Part shown: positions 35,030 through 55,678 of the stretch, piece by piece | Position numbering within the stretch: position 1 is the stretch's first letter | How the letters are laid out: each line of letters begins with the position of its first letter | Assembly (NCBI GenBank): GCA_032622095.1 | Contig: CP136061.1 | Coordinates: 118,118,754-118,182,753, forward strand | Source of the DNA: Siphonodentalium dalli | Lineage: Eukaryota > Mollusca > Scaphopoda > Gadilida > Siphonodentaliidae | Length of the DNA stretch: 64,000 bases | Direction: 5' to 3' | Position numbers and translations under genes: made by a program | Notes under the pieces: model-generated | What the model was told of the DNA's origin: nothing | The model's input: only the letters and a program-made list of their open reading frames with translations | Databases searched by the model: none

Positions 35030-36665
35030 GTTCTGTTGGGTAAAGTACGAATGGAATAATTCAAAGCATTTTAACATGCATTGAGATCATATCATCAAAC
35101 CTGACTACATGCGAGTGAATGTGATTAGCTCCTGTACGTTGTCAGTGGATTGCCACAATCGAGCAACACTCCGAGCGATAGTGTAACTACATGTAAGATT
35201 ATAAACAATACAATATCACTGCGTGTTGAGTTGAGATCAACTCCCATGAGAAACAACATGTTAATTGGTCCAAGTTGGGTGAAGGACGTTTCGGTAGTGG
35301 TTGTTGGCACTAGTTTGGACTTGGAGAGAAATAGACGAACTTGATATGTGTATGATCCTGTTATAAAATATGTGAAACATCCTTAAATGCAGATTCCCCT
35401 AATTTATGATTGCTCATTATCACCATGTGTGAAATAAATGATAAATATATGGTTTTGATGGACTTTAGGGTTGCATTGTATGGTAAGACAAACAAATTTC
35501 AATGACACTACATGTATAGCAGGAGGCATACTCTGGAACTAACAGAACTTACGAAGAAAATTACGATTTAGAGGGTTTATCCAAACGTAACATTTCCATT
35601 ATATATATATACACACCCCCAGTGTCAGTTCCATGATCCCTCCGGTACCCACATTATACAGTACAGTGTAATTGGAGGAATTAGTTTTGGAGGCACTACT
35701 GTGAAGTTGTAGGGCAACCAACAATCTTTGAAGAGGGATCTAGTACATAAAATATACCCATGATAGTTTTATGGTGTCAACTCGAATGGGACTTCTTTAA
35801 CATGACAATATTATGATTCGCTTTGGATCATCCGGCTCTTCATTCCCACAGTTGCAGATCAAGATCGGCCACATTGGGCGCACATTGACCGTTTTACCTG
35901 TATATTTGCTTGGTCTCTTATTTTACGGCCGAATGACCTGAGCTATATCACAGAGAAAGTATGAGAAAAGAAGTATCTTTGCGCAAACTTCGTTTTGTGA
36001 CAAAATTGAAACAGCGTCTTCGTATGTATATATAGAGTTATTCCGCTTACAACATGCGACATTACGGAAGCCCGGTCCAATTTACGGTGCAAACGAAAAT
36101 TAATTTTTTTTGGAAATCAACATAATTCGTACGGCACAGCAAAATACACTCAGGTGTTCTACATACATTTGTATTACATTATATCTGCATCATACTTACC
36201 CGAATTTTATTAGCAAAATTTCCGAATTCACAAGGCAATAACAAAGAGCGTGGCTCCTATTGTATAGATGTTGACTGCCTTGGGGTGGAGAGGCGAGAAC
36301 TATTTTCCCGAGGTGGTGTTTTTGAACATCAAGTGGGACTGCATGCCTTCTTGCTGTTGAGAAGACACCATCGGCGGAAAATAGCACTAGCTATTCCACA
36401 TCAAGGCTGTCATATATGTCATATATGTGTTTTATTGTATGACAAAATTATCGCTATCAAAAGACAGTATGACCTTCTGTGAACTCAAGGTATTTAATTC
36501 ATTTGTCGACCTTAGTTCATCGAGAATGTAATAAGCGAACGATTACTCGGTGTAACTTGAGATCCGAACGTTATAAACACGAACCTGCAGCTGGGGGGGG
36601 GGGGTGGAGACCCAAGCTCTCATACACGATCACTAACCTCTCTCGGTTTCTGTTAGAACATGTCA
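35030..36665. other. Intergenic, no recognisable gene
   Basis: No conserved coding segment. A G-run lies at about 36594-36606. A TATATATATACACACCCCC tract lies near 35602. Confidence 0.4.
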
Positions 36666-36669
36666 TGAA

Positions 36670-37011
36670 CATCTACTCTTGCTAACGCCCTCAGAGATCA
36701 TAATTATTCCACCAGTATACAAAACCTTGGAACTTTTTGAAGTTTTGACAGGGAAGCTTATAAAGTCGAAATACAGATAACGCGGGGAATAGATTTCTTA
36801 GTTATTATCTGTTCTTAATAATGTCCTTCACTGCAACAGAATTATGGGTAACTTTTCAGGATTTAGTCGGAAATATGGCTTGTTGCCATTCATTGGAAAG
36901 CTCAGTAAGAGCTTTCCGATGAATGGCATCAAGCCATATTTCCGACTAAATCATTAAAAGTTACCCATAATTCTGCCGAGGTTAAGGAGCCGATTATTTA
37001 GGGCATTACTG
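36670..37011. mobile_element. Truncated P6 joined to truncated P3
   Basis: Left half of P6 (GCTAACGCCC, GAACTTTTTGAAGTTTTGAC) up to TCCTTCACT at about 36832. It continues directly into P3 from GCAACAGAATTATGGGTAAC to GGGCATTACTG at 37011. Confidence 0.75.
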
Positions 37012-37109
37012 TACAGCTAGTGTAGTCAGATATGACAATTTCTGGGGATGAATATGATCAAAGAGAGATAACCTAATTAAAAAAGAATCATTTTCAAAGT
37101 TTAAGATCC

Positions 37110-37292
37110 TCCACTCGAGTCGTAAATTCATTTTCATTATAATTAGCATGTTATTTGCATCATTCATAGAACACACGGGTGTATTTGGCACTAATCCATG
37201 GCTCAAATTCATTCATTTGTTGCATATATTCTGTTGAGTATAAAACGAGATGGTCCCATAAATGCCGAATTGAGTGTACGGTACTCCTTTAA
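37110..37292. mobile_element. P4 MITE, right part
   Basis: ACTCGAGTCGTAAATTCATT, CCATGGCTCAAATTCATTCA, TTTGTTGCATATATTCTGTT, GGTCCCATAAATGCCG and GGTACTCCTTTAA match the right half of P4. Confidence 0.7.
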
Positions 37293-37296
37293 TGTG

Positions 37297-38491
37297 TACA
37301 CTCTAAGAAATAAGGGTTCTTTGTGGTTCTTTGAAGAACTCAAGGGTTCTCTTAAGAACCCATAGGTTCCTCGGTGTCAGAAAAGGTTCTCTGTAATCGA
37401 TAGGGTTCGCCGGTGTTTGACTAGGGTTCTTTTGGATGCTGAAGGGTTCATGACCAAACAATAATGCAGTTGTTACATGTACCATGGAGCCGAATTGAGT
37501 GATGAACATGAATAAAACATCAACCAGAGAGAAAGGAGGAGTATGTGTTTGTTCGCAGGGTTGGGGAATAGTAATGTATAATAGTAATAGTACTCTACTA
37601 TATATTTCGATACTTTCGTGTGTGTGTCCTTTATAAACTCGAAAACAGCTCGACCAATTGAGCCAAAACTTGCTATCTAAGGGTAAAAACCACAGGCAGT
37701 GCACTCAGACCATTATAGTTTACGGAATGTCGTGATATACGCAAGAAGAAAACATACTATATTATCATCGTACGCTATTCTATCTGGAGTTCTTATAAAG
37801 GTTATCAAAAGAACCATGTTGGGATAGATTATGGTTCCCTTAAGAACCATGTTCTGATATATGATAGGTTCTCTGAAGAACCCTCGTGTGATAATCGTAA
37901 AATACACATAAATATATGTTAAAGTGCAGACTAATTCACCACCTTCGGGTATTCAAGAATATGAATCACGCCAAAATTAAGCGAATTGTATATGGAACGT
38001 GTAGGTATAAGCTGCCTTGTATATATCATTCCCCAAATGCTTCAATATTATGACAATCTATTAGTTATTATAAAACACCTCAAAGTGCACTGAACGTCGC
38101 GATATACGCAAGAGCTCAAACATACTATATTATCATCGTACGCTATTCCATCTTACAGGTTCTCTGAAGTTCTCTGTTGGGGTAGATTATGGATCCCTTA
38201 CGAACCCTGTTTTGATATATGAACGGTTTTCTGGAGAAACCTCGTGTGACCCTTATGATTGTGTCCTCCGAAGTACCATCTGGGGTTCTTATAAAGGTTC
38301 CCTGAAGAACCATGTTCATATTATGGTTCCCTTAAGAACCATCTTGGGGTTCTTCTGTTGAACCTTATGATATGGTTCTTCAGTAGAACCTTATGATGGG
38401 GTCCTTCGAAGCACCAAATAAGGTGCTCCTATTGTGACAAGGTGAAGAACCTTTTTGGGTTCTCGGAAGGACTTCTGGTTCTAAGAGTGTA
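37297..38491. mobile_element. 1.2-kb element packed with GGTTCT/AGAACC repeats
   Basis: Ends TACACTCTAAGAA and TTCTAAGAGTGTA are perfect inverted repeats. Within about 170 bp of each end lie many GGTTCTTTGAAGAACC-like palindromes. Similar clusters occur near 37790-37890 and 38150-38480. No transposase ORF, so probably nonautonomous. Confidence 0.75.
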
Positions 38492-38793
38492 CATGCAATA
38501 TAAATTGGGAAAATTTTGATTTCCATATACAATAGTCATATTTAACTATTATAGTTATAAATGGGATTTACCAGCTCTGCCTATCGTGAGTTCAATAAAA
38601 TAATATGAGCGTCATTAACAGTGTGAATTTATTGCCAACAATATACATTTTTTCTAGAATGTATAAGATAAAACGAAAAAAAATAAAAAAAATTCAATGA
38701 GTTCTTTGTGTGCTGTTGGTGAAAATCGATGCACAGCTCAGCCGATTTGTTTCTCGTTCAGCATGTACGGTTTGTTTCTTAAAAACGACTATT

Positions 38794-39251
38794 TGTGACC
38801 CGCCATATCAAAACCAGTCGTAAGTCGGGATTTGTTTTACCCTGTGCCAATGCATTCTCTTATATATGCGAGTCGACCATAGGTCGCCTCGCATATATAA
38901 GAGAATGCATTGGCCTAACAATTTTTTACAATTTTAATAATATTTTCTTGTATTCTTTAACAATTTTATAATTTCACCCATACAGAGCCCCAGACAAACA
39001 TGAGCAGACGACACTCTTCTATATGGTTCTATATATATGTGGGGCTCCCTGCAGGGTAATGGATGTTTTTTATTTTATGTCCTAAAAATTGTAAGAAACA
39101 TTTATTTAAAAAAAATATAAAAAATTGTTAGGCCAATGCATTCTCTTATATATGCGAGGCGACCTATGGTCGACTCGCATATATAAGAGAATGCATTGGC
39201 ACAGGGTAAAAAAATCCCGACTTACGACTGGTTTTGATATGGCGGGTCACA
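38794..39251. mobile_element. P1 MITE, full length, in gene B 3' region
   Basis: TGTGACCCGCCATATCAAAA to its complement TTTTGATATGGCGGGTCACA; highly similar to 16143-16605 throughout, including the CCTGCAGGGTAATGGATG block. Confidence 0.88.
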
Positions 39252-39508
39252 TTTATAGAATACCATGCAGATTGTGACACGTCGCCAGTTCGCAAACACC
39301 GATGGTTCTGCCTCGATGTCTTATAAGGGAGAACAAACATGTTCGCTATATTCGTTATATATGCCGTACATATTTGGAATAAAAATGGCATCAATATGTC
39401 GTGGATGTCACGTTGTGGTTGTTAGTGTCGTTGTTGTTGGAACGTATGCACAGAGCACTGACAACTGAAAGCACTAACATGAAAGAAATGATGAGAGGCA
39501 CACGTAGA
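39252..39508 (-). other. Gene B 3' UTR start; no own poly(A) signal before the P1 MITE
   Basis: Between the stop of gene B and the P1 copy at 38794-39251 there is no minus-strand AATAAA. The first two occur inside the MITE (plus-strand TTTATT at about 39069 and 39091). The next clear one outside it is near 38630. The transcript therefore probably either ends in the MITE or runs through it. Confidence 0.4.
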
Positions 39509-47239
<7,731 letters not shown>

Positions 47240-47645
47240 CTGAAATTACAAAAGGAAGGCAAATTCACTTGTTTGGGAAACATCAAATGGGTCGAATTGA
47301 AGCGCATTCCGCTTCCCGCATGTGGCTCCCGCATGAGCACGTCGTTAAAACGAGTAAAAAGTATAAATAAATAAAAAATCTAAATTAAAAACGAGCGTCC
47401 CACTTTAACAAACTCACTGATATAATACGCTACAAAGGAGTTAATAAATTCTAATACGTCCTCACTTAAACAGGCCAAAATTCACAAACGCTTGAACCGA
47501 TTCCTAAAATTAAAACGCCAACCCATCGAGTAAAAACTATATTTTCCATGTCTGGTACACAACTGTATGATACAACACATTCTCGGAGAACACCGGTTCG
47601 GTTGCCACGCTTTACTACATTATAAATTCTGGTTGTTCCTCATAC

Positions 47646-48320
47646 ACACACAGGGGTGGCACCAGAAAATCCCCGACAGGGGGGCTACACTAAATTACAC
47701 CATATTGCTTGTTGATGTGTGGCGAACCAATGAGGGAGTCGTCATAAAGTTTAGCAATACATCAGCCACAATTAGCAGATGAGATAACTCGAAGATTAAA
47801 ACCCATGAATTTTTTGTGAAAATTCCTATATTCTACGGAGGCCACTTGTCTTCAGTGTCAGTTCTAATTTCTAATTTCATTAGTTGCAAGTGCCAGCATG
47901 GTGTTTCACTGTCGGGGATATAGCTAACATGTGGTCATACTGTAGGTACTCAATGGTTCTATAGACCAATGTGGCCATTGTGACGAATGCCAGAGTAGCC
48001 AACAATGATAAAGCACACATGTTTCAATAGATTTTCATTACCACTAAACCGCTGATGGTGTAACAATACAGGGGAATACCCCAGGATTTAATGGGAACAT
48101 GTGCCATGAATATTTTGTGTGGGATATATTCCGCTGTATGTTCTCTCTCGGACACTTTCCCACACTGACAGTCTGTACATGATTACTTCATCTTATACAC
48201 ACAACCGAATTACATATAGAAAATCCCCGACAAGTCCTCCCCGACGAGGGGGCTAGAGCTCCCCGACAAGGGGGCTGTAGCCCCCCCCCGTGCCCCCCAC
48301 TGGCGCCACCCCTGTACACA
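47646..48320. mobile_element. ~675-bp element with ACACAGGGGTGGC ends
   Basis: CACACACAGGGGTGGCACCA at the left; TGGCGCCACCCCTGTACACA at the right. Subterminal AAAATCCCCGACAGGGGGGC matches CCCCGACAAGGGGGCTGTAG. No significant ORF. Confidence 0.7.
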
Positions 48321-48837
48321 CATACACCATTGTATACATATAGTTTAGAATGAAATAACTAATAATCGAATCATGACTATTGAAAGAAAGCACACATGTC
48401 ATTCTTATGTGGCTACATATAAATTCCAAATAACAAGGCTTTTTGACGTACCGTCTTGCAAGTTGGCAACACACTGCTGAAATCTTGAAAATGTGCAGCG
48501 AAAAATCAATATTCTTGCACATATATATACATGTATCGTTACAACAACATTCATGACTGCTTTAAGTGTCTAGCATACATGCACGTAGCGCTAGAAGTTG
48601 GGGACGTTTTTGTCCTGTGTACATTGAAGGGTGCAACGCGTGTATTATAATTGCCACTTGATTTAGCGGAAATAGCAACGGCTGTTCAACTTTTAGGCCA
48701 TTCAATATTAATGTAATGTTTTTCGTTATGTCGAACTTGTTATTGCAGTTGGTCCAGCAAGAAAATATTGGCTTCATGTTTAATTTCTGCGATCTCTACA
48801 CGTATTTCAGCGACAAGCATTGTACACATTGACTAAT

Positions 48838-49018
48838 GTTGATGGCGATGACGACGACGGTGACGACGATGATGGTGATGATGACGATGATGGTGGCGAT
48901 GACGATGATGGTGATGATGATGATGATGGCGATGGTAATGACCATGATGATGACGGCATGGCGATGATGCTGGTGTTGCTGTTGCTGCTGATGATGATGA
49001 TGATGACGACGACGATAA
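48838..49018. repeat. GAT/GAC trinucleotide microsatellite
   Basis: About 180 bp of GATGAC/GATGGT/GATGAT units, producing Asp-rich and Ser-rich artefact frames on both strands. Confidence 0.95.
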
Positions 49019-52000
49019 TTATAGTACAACTGTACACCTTTCTGTCATAAGAAAATGGCAAGCCATACAACAGTGCCGGTTTCTGTATATAACAAAATAT
49101 ATGTTACTTATTACTCTGTATTCGCCTCTAAATTATTTATTTAAATAGGCATTTCAATTTTAAATAAACATATCAAAAGAGATGATAACCATAGCCCTAA
49201 CATGACACCATTGGATAATTTCATATATTTTCATATACGAATATACATGTCGTTCCTTGTAATTTTCCAATAAAACGAAGCTAGAGTGAGAGAGACGAAT
49301 AACTAATTGGATCTGGTTCCAGTCTTCCGCAAGGGTGGACAAACATAGTCGAGGACAACATTAGGAAGTTTTATGTATCGAATTAACGAAGTAACCGTAA
49401 TTCGAAAAGCGGATTAAGATTACATGTGATTTCACACGTCGATATAACAACTACCAGTTGTTTACAGACATTTAAGAAATCACCGACGTCATCAGGGATA
49501 TTTCTGATCTGCACACATACACCACACCGACATCCCCCAAGCAGGTAGCTTATCGCTAAGGTTTATTAATTTTCTGAGGTGGCTTAATCCGAAAGATGTC
49601 TTTATCTGCCCTGTGATGACTGGAGCATGTGAATATCCTCCATCCCCATGTGGTTCACGATTATCCCAACGGTAATCAACGTTACGTCCGTTCTGAGATG
49701 ACGCTGATATACAGGGATGCATGAACGTGTTTACACTCATAAGTGACATATCTTCATAAGAACTAAATGGGCAACAAGTTAGGCTGTTACATGTTGATAC
49801 CCCCCCCCCCCCCCTCATGCTGCCCCGTGAACATACTAAATATCATTTAGACATGACCCACGATGGCTGAGATGCAGAGACCAAAGTTGGCACACATGCA
49901 TTTTCACTCTATGTCGTCCATAAATCATGCAACTAACGAATGCATGACGAAACACGTTCGATGTGGATATCCACTCCCCTTGGTGGTTCATAAGTATTCA
50001 AATTATTAATCAAATCCGACGTGATGATCGAGATAGAGCACTCCATAGCTGGAGGGCGTTCGTTGTAGTTTACTGAGCTTTACTCTCATAATTCTCATAT
50101 CAAATTTTTATCCTATACTCCCCTAACGCGAGACCATAGCCACACAAAACAGATACCATGCACAGCGGCCACTTTAAACAGAAATGTTTGAACAGCAGCC
50201 ACAATAACAGCAATTTTTTGAACCTATCTCTAAATACATTTATTATCAGCTGAATGCCAGAGGAGAGGGGCTCTGATAAGTTCTGCAACTTGTGATCAGA
50301 TCCTCTGTGCTTGCACACACACGAGATTCTATCTCTATGTATATAATAATATGTGTAATTTATATATAATTTGCGGGTCACAATAAATATGTTCAACATG
50401 TAGTTTACTGTCGACTGCAAGGGAATTAAGACAAACCATGAGAGCTCCACAAATTTTACGGACGCACGCGCACGGATCAACGGAATCCATTTATAAATCT
50501 CCCCGCCAGACTTTGTTTGCGGAGGGACAACTAATTAAAACGGTAGGTATCATAGATGTAGATGTACATCAAACGATATAATTAGTAGGACATGCAGTCA
50601 GGCATCTCATGACACATTCACGCGAATAGCAAACATGGTATTCTAAATTCCTCTGGTAAAAGCCACACGTTGGTTGTTATACCGGGGTATATACTCGTAG
50701 GATGTAGTTTACTGCCGGTTACTATCTAGACAAACATAGGAAGATTTACGAGTATACTATAAAACTTCGATGTAATTTCCCACAGGCTATGTCTCCTATC
50801 TGAAGACAAATCTAGATATATTTTCAGTGGTGCACCTATACACCAATATACCGATGTTGTTAAGATTGCGTCTCGTGTCAATGGAATTATTCATACAGTT
50901 TGTGGGCTGCGTCGCTGTCTGGGCTCAAAGGAAAATACTCATGGCGTCAGCTATTTCTTGCGAACGTCGATTGGGGTATTTGGGGTGTCTCTCTTCATTC
51001 CGATTGGCTTATTCTATATTCCATTCATGAAACATCATGGGAGGGGCAAGAGAGTTTCCCCATATATAGTTGGAATCTGGGGATCAATAAAAGATGGACA
51101 CCCAACCCTCTAGTCACGTCTCTGTTTAGACTATATAGGCTTTAATATATAGTAGTTGTGATAGTTATATTTACTGGTGAACTCGCCATAAAAAATTCGA
51201 AATAATGGAGAAATTGTTCCTGCTTGCATGTATCTTGAAAGTCACGTTTGAGACCGGTCGGTCGATATGCGGCATCGGCTGGAATGCTGCTCCAGCTATC
51301 GTGCCCGTATCAATTACGATTATCGCGAATATAAAGTCAACACAGATGATCGATTCTATACGAAGCAATCTCTCAATGGATTCCGAATCAGATGGCATGA
51401 ATCAATACTTGAGGTTTTCATCCTCACGCACATTGTATTACCAATGATTTTACCATGATTGCGGCTATATATGGATGTGTACGTGTACGTACCATTGTAG
51501 ACGATATCGTGCGCGTTCAGAAACCCGTAGAATATTCTCATGTAGAACAGGCTGTGGCGGAGGTATATAGGTTCCACCGGAGAGGGGAGAAATTGCGACT
51601 AGTATTTCCTGATAAGTATTCGCTTCTGCATGGCATTAGAAAAATGGAGGTAATCAGCGAACTGCTGTGGCATTATAGATACTCAAAATTTACATATTAT
51701 ATGTCAATCATTTTTATGTTGAAGAATGTATGTTCCATTAGTCTAGCAAAGCGAAGTTAAGTTTATTTCAGATAAAATATATTTTATACTAAAAATCCTG
51801 TTTTTTAAAGGATTGTTTAGTATAAAATACATTTCAAATTTTCGACCACATATCATGGGATAACTTCTAAACAAAAAGGGCTCTGGCTATGCATTTGAAT
51901 TCAAAAACTGACACACGGACTGCGATATAACATGAACTGAGTCTGAATGTGCAAGTCGTAACCTTTAGTGGAGTTATTTGATGTTTCCCCTACCCCAAAA

Positions 52001-52319
52001 TTTCTGATTAGAATCATCATTGTTACAGAGAAGCCCAGGATGTTGCACCCGATTTCACGATGAAACAGCGACAATCATGAATGCATTATTCCGCTAATTG
52101 ACATTTATTGGAAAAATTAAGTACAGGTACGTACGTATATTCAAAATAATTGTTATTCGAGCATACAAATGAAAATGTCAATGACAATGTATCTCAACTT
52201 GCAGAGAGATAGTATAATACATTATACATTACAGTCGTACATTACAGCCATAGATTACTCATGCATTACAGTCAATGGAGAGATATGGAATGCGGAAAGT
52301 TAACATGCATGTGTAAGTA
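49019..52319. other. No recognisable gene; one small hairpin
   Basis: Several open frames under 130 codons without motifs. C-run at about 49801-49815. AAATATATTTTATACTAAA pairs with TTTAGTATAAAATACATTT around 51772-51834. Could include the intron or 5' region of gene B. Confidence 0.4.
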
Positions 52320-52620
52320 ATACTAGAGGTCACCCCAGAGATTCGGTAAAATTTGATAGCTCCCATCTAGATGTCACCATGAAGAACCATATGAAGTTCA
52401 GGGATGTGGCATGTTGGATGTACTAAAGGATTTAGTCATGCAAAAACGTAAACTCAAAGATGGCTGCCGGCGACCAATGTTTTTTATCGAACTATGAAGA
52501 TATTTGATGGTTCCCATCTAGAGGTCACCATGCAGATCCATTTAGTTCGGATGAAGAATATGGCCCGCATGTATGGTGTGCGGATGAAAATTGTTGGCGG
52601 CCGCACGGACATTATTACCT
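52320..52620. repeat. ~160-bp tandem repeat family, inverse orientation
   Basis: GAGGTCACCCCAGAGATTCG, GCTCCCATCTAGATGTCACC, CATATGAAGTTC and AAAGATGGCTGCCGGCGACC are complements of the family at 7925-9005. Confidence 0.75.
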
Positions 52621-53299
52621 ATACATTTGGTCTCTAAGTGATCTTTCTTTTGTTGTTTTTGCCAGGTTAGACCACTTAACACGCATATTGTACGGAATGA
52701 CAGGTATTATAGGTGGTCGATCAAGTCAAACTTTCCTTTGTCTTAGACTCCTCCCCTGACCACCGATGCTCAAATGTACGCCCGGACGGACGCACGCACC
52801 AATCGATGGCAGTAGCTCAAACTTGACTTCTGTTCAACCTTGTTCTCCTATATTTTGGAAAAAGTGTGAATAATTGTCTCATGCATGTCCCATGTAAAAA
52901 TGGCTGAGAAATAAAGCATTCATTCATTCAATATCTTTCAAAGTCTGATTCCTTTGTCTCTCATTCCGATTGGCCAAGCTAGGTGACAATGGACCCGTGT
53001 CCAGAACCTGGTGTCGACAATTCACGCTTGAGACAAAAACTTCCAATAAGCTAATGATTCCAAGGTCCCCATATATAATGATAATTAATATGCACGTGCC
53101 ATAGAACAAAGCAGAACAGAGAACAAATCAATTCTCTAACTTAGATATACAATCTCATTTTGGACAATTAATAAGGTGGAATCGTGGATTTAACAATGGT
53201 TCACTAAATTAACATATTAATGAAAGGTGAGATATATTCACAGACGCATCTCTCATAGTATTATCACATATGTTCTGTGAATAATGTAATCCACATGAC

Positions 53300-54081
53300 A
53301 GTTATAATCAAAATGAGTTAATGACTCGAGCCATAAACTCCTGTTCATTATAATTACCACGTTGTTTTACATACAGTAATGTAATCGACTCCACAACCAC
53401 TGCAGAATTATGGGTAACTTTTCAGGATTTAGTCGGAAATATGGCTTGTTGCTATTCATCGGAAAGCTCTCAAATAAATGGGAGTATTTTGCACTCATCC
53501 ATGGCTCAATTTCATTCATTTGTTGCATATGATATGTAAAAGATACGGGCGGCGTTGGCGGTGGGTATGCTGTTAAAATATTCACCTCCGTCAAAAACCG
53601 CCATAAACAGAAATAATAGTAAAATATAGACAGACCTTGTTCTTATACCAATCAGAACTATGGCATAAACATCATGTTATTGTCAAATGTTTGTCCTTTG
53701 TTATGTAAACAAAAGCAAAAAACGTTACGGAACTTGGCTTTTGTTTAGATCGGGATATGGTAAACATAAAGAGCGTTTTTGTTACTGTTCTCCTGATATG
53801 GAAATAATAAAGAGCGTTTATATCATTTGTTTGTGATTAACCAATAGAATTGCGCTGTATTATGTAAGCAGAAGCACAACCTCTGCAACACGAGCAGTCT
53901 CTTGTTCACCTACACCATCGTACGTATTGACGACAATATACTATTTACGCGCTGATTATGAACAAAACTATATATATTTTAATATTCATTCTGTTGATGG
54001 TGATTGGAACAAATGTGAATATTTCTGCAACAAACGCCGCCCGTGCCTTTACGTATAATTGAGTGTACAGTGCCCTTTTAA
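53300..54081. mobile_element. Nested MITEs: P4 carrying P3 and P5
   Basis: P4 sequence (AATGAGTTAATGACTCGAGC) is interrupted by a half P3 (53374-53471). It resumes (TTTTGCACTCATCCATGGCT), is interrupted again by P5 (53538-54050), and ends ATTGAGTGTACAGTGCCCTT. Confidence 0.75.
53538..54050. mobile_element. P5 MITE copy, inverted relative to 17001-17628
   Basis: AAGATACGGGCGGCGTTGGC to GCCGCCCGTGCCTTTA; AAAGAGCGTTTTTGTTACTG inside. It lacks the retroposon tail seen in 17001-17628. Confidence 0.78.
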
Positions 54082-54118
54082 ACGTTGGGTGAACCCGAGC
54101 ATTGTCATGATGAATAGT

Positions 54119-54735
54119 ATGGAATCCTATTAGGGCCACTTGCTAATGGCGCTTTCGGCGTGATGCGCCGAAAGCGACAAAAAGTGCTCCATTAGTAACG
54201 CGCCGAAAGCGCTGAAAGCGACAAAATATGCGCCGTTACGGCGCACTATTTGTCGCTTTCGGCGCGCGCGCCGAAAGCGACAAAATGTGCGATATTAGCG
54301 CATCTTTCGGCGCGTTACTATGGAATCCTATTAGGGCCACTTGCTAATGGCGCTTTCGGCACGATGCGCCGAAAGCGACAAAAAGTGCGCCATTAGTAAC
54401 GCGCCAAAAGCGACAAAATATGCGCCGTTACTATTTGTCGCTTTCGGCGCACTTTTTGTCGCTTTCGGCGCACTTTTTGTCGCTTTCGGCGCTTTCGGCG
54501 CGCGCGCCGAAAGCGACAAAATTAGCGCATGTTTCGGCGCGTTACTAATGGCGCACTTTTTGTCGCTTTCGGCGCGCGCCGAAAGCGCCATTAGGCATAC
54601 TATTAGGTCCACTCCCTAATGGCGCGCGCCGGAAGCGACAAAAAGTGCGCCATTAGGGTATGTTTCGGCGCACGCCGAAAGCGACAAAAAGTGCGCCGAA
54701 AGCGCCATTAGCAAGTGGCCCTAATAGGATTCCAT
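54119..54735. repeat. CpG-rich palindromic array of CGCTTTCGGCGC units
   Basis: About 620 bp built from TTTGTCGCTTTCGGCGC, its complement GCGCCGAAAGCGACAAA, and GTGCGCCATTAGTAACGCGC linkers. The ends are 42-bp inverted repeats (ATGGAATCCTATTAGGGCCA and ACTTGCTAATGGCGCTTTCG at the left). The same end recurs directly at 54319, indicating an internal ~200-bp duplication. Open frames on both strands (Ser-Ala-Glu-Ser-Asp-Lys repeats) are artefacts. Confidence 0.9.
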
Positions 54736-54739
54736 AGAA

Positions 54740-55678
54740 TAGGAAACATTCAAACATGTTTGTTCCCTGCCCTCCACGCCTAGCCTATGAGCTCACTTCC
54801 TCGCATCTAACCTCTTGGCATATTAAGTGTTTAGCTATATGCAGTGGGTGTATCTGTGTATGATGTATGTCCTCAATATGTCGTCACCATTAAGCTATTT
54901 GATGAATGAACATACGGCGATTCACACAAACGCCAGATTCATTCAACACATATATAGTAACACTATACACTACCACATAGTAACAATATACACTACCATT
55001 TATAATGTATAGGCGAATATTTGAACATACGAATTTGTTTGACTGGGATAAGATCTACCAGCTTGATAAAATATACAGCTGTCTTGATTTCGTTTTATAA
55101 TGATGAAGGAAACCAGATCGTCGGTATGAATGAAATGCATTAATTTTAGATGTTTTTGAGGTGTTTGCTTGGCCAAATGGAAAGATATTTTGGTTGGGGG
55201 TTTCCTACCGACCCTAACTTAAACCTAATGTTTTTCCTATGGTACAACTAAAATCTCTTGAAAATTTCATCACATGATATAGGCAACAAAACTGGGAAAA
55301 ACTCATTCCAAAGTCCAAAATCTGTTGATTTCTTAGTCAATATATTTTGCTTGTACAAAAAGGAATGAAAACTGTTCTCAACCCAATGATATCATTAAAT
55401 TTCAAGACAGAATAGAAAGCCATAACAAATATCTCAATATAAAATTATTGAAACAAAAATATATATAAATTTTAAGCCTATCTACCGACCCTAATTGTTT
55501 CTGAAATGCAACCCCATCCACACATTTAATTTTCTTTGGCCCTATGTACTCTTCTAACCGGTAAACAGGAGTTACGACAATATGTCCTTACGGGGACCCA
55601 AGGCCCTCGAAGTGGGTTCATGTGAAATATCATAGAATTCTATAAAATCATCATTATCGTGAATAATATTATATATAA
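54740..55678. other. No recognisable gene or repeat
   Basis: AT-rich, no conserved coding segment. Confidence 0.4.

Noticed and set aside
37303-37704. 133-codon minus-strand frame in the GGTTCT element as a transposase fragment
   Set aside because: No catalytic or zinc-finger motif; its C-terminal half is a translation of the GGTTCT repeats.
48796-49070. Asp-rich, Ser-rich and Ile/His-rich open frames on both strands
   Set aside because: Pure product of the GAT microsatellite in three frames.
54331-54619. Open frames of about 92 codons on both strands with repeated SARAESDKK-type peptides
   Set aside because: They arise from the palindromic 17-bp units; the same peptide appears on both strands and no start or splice context supports them.
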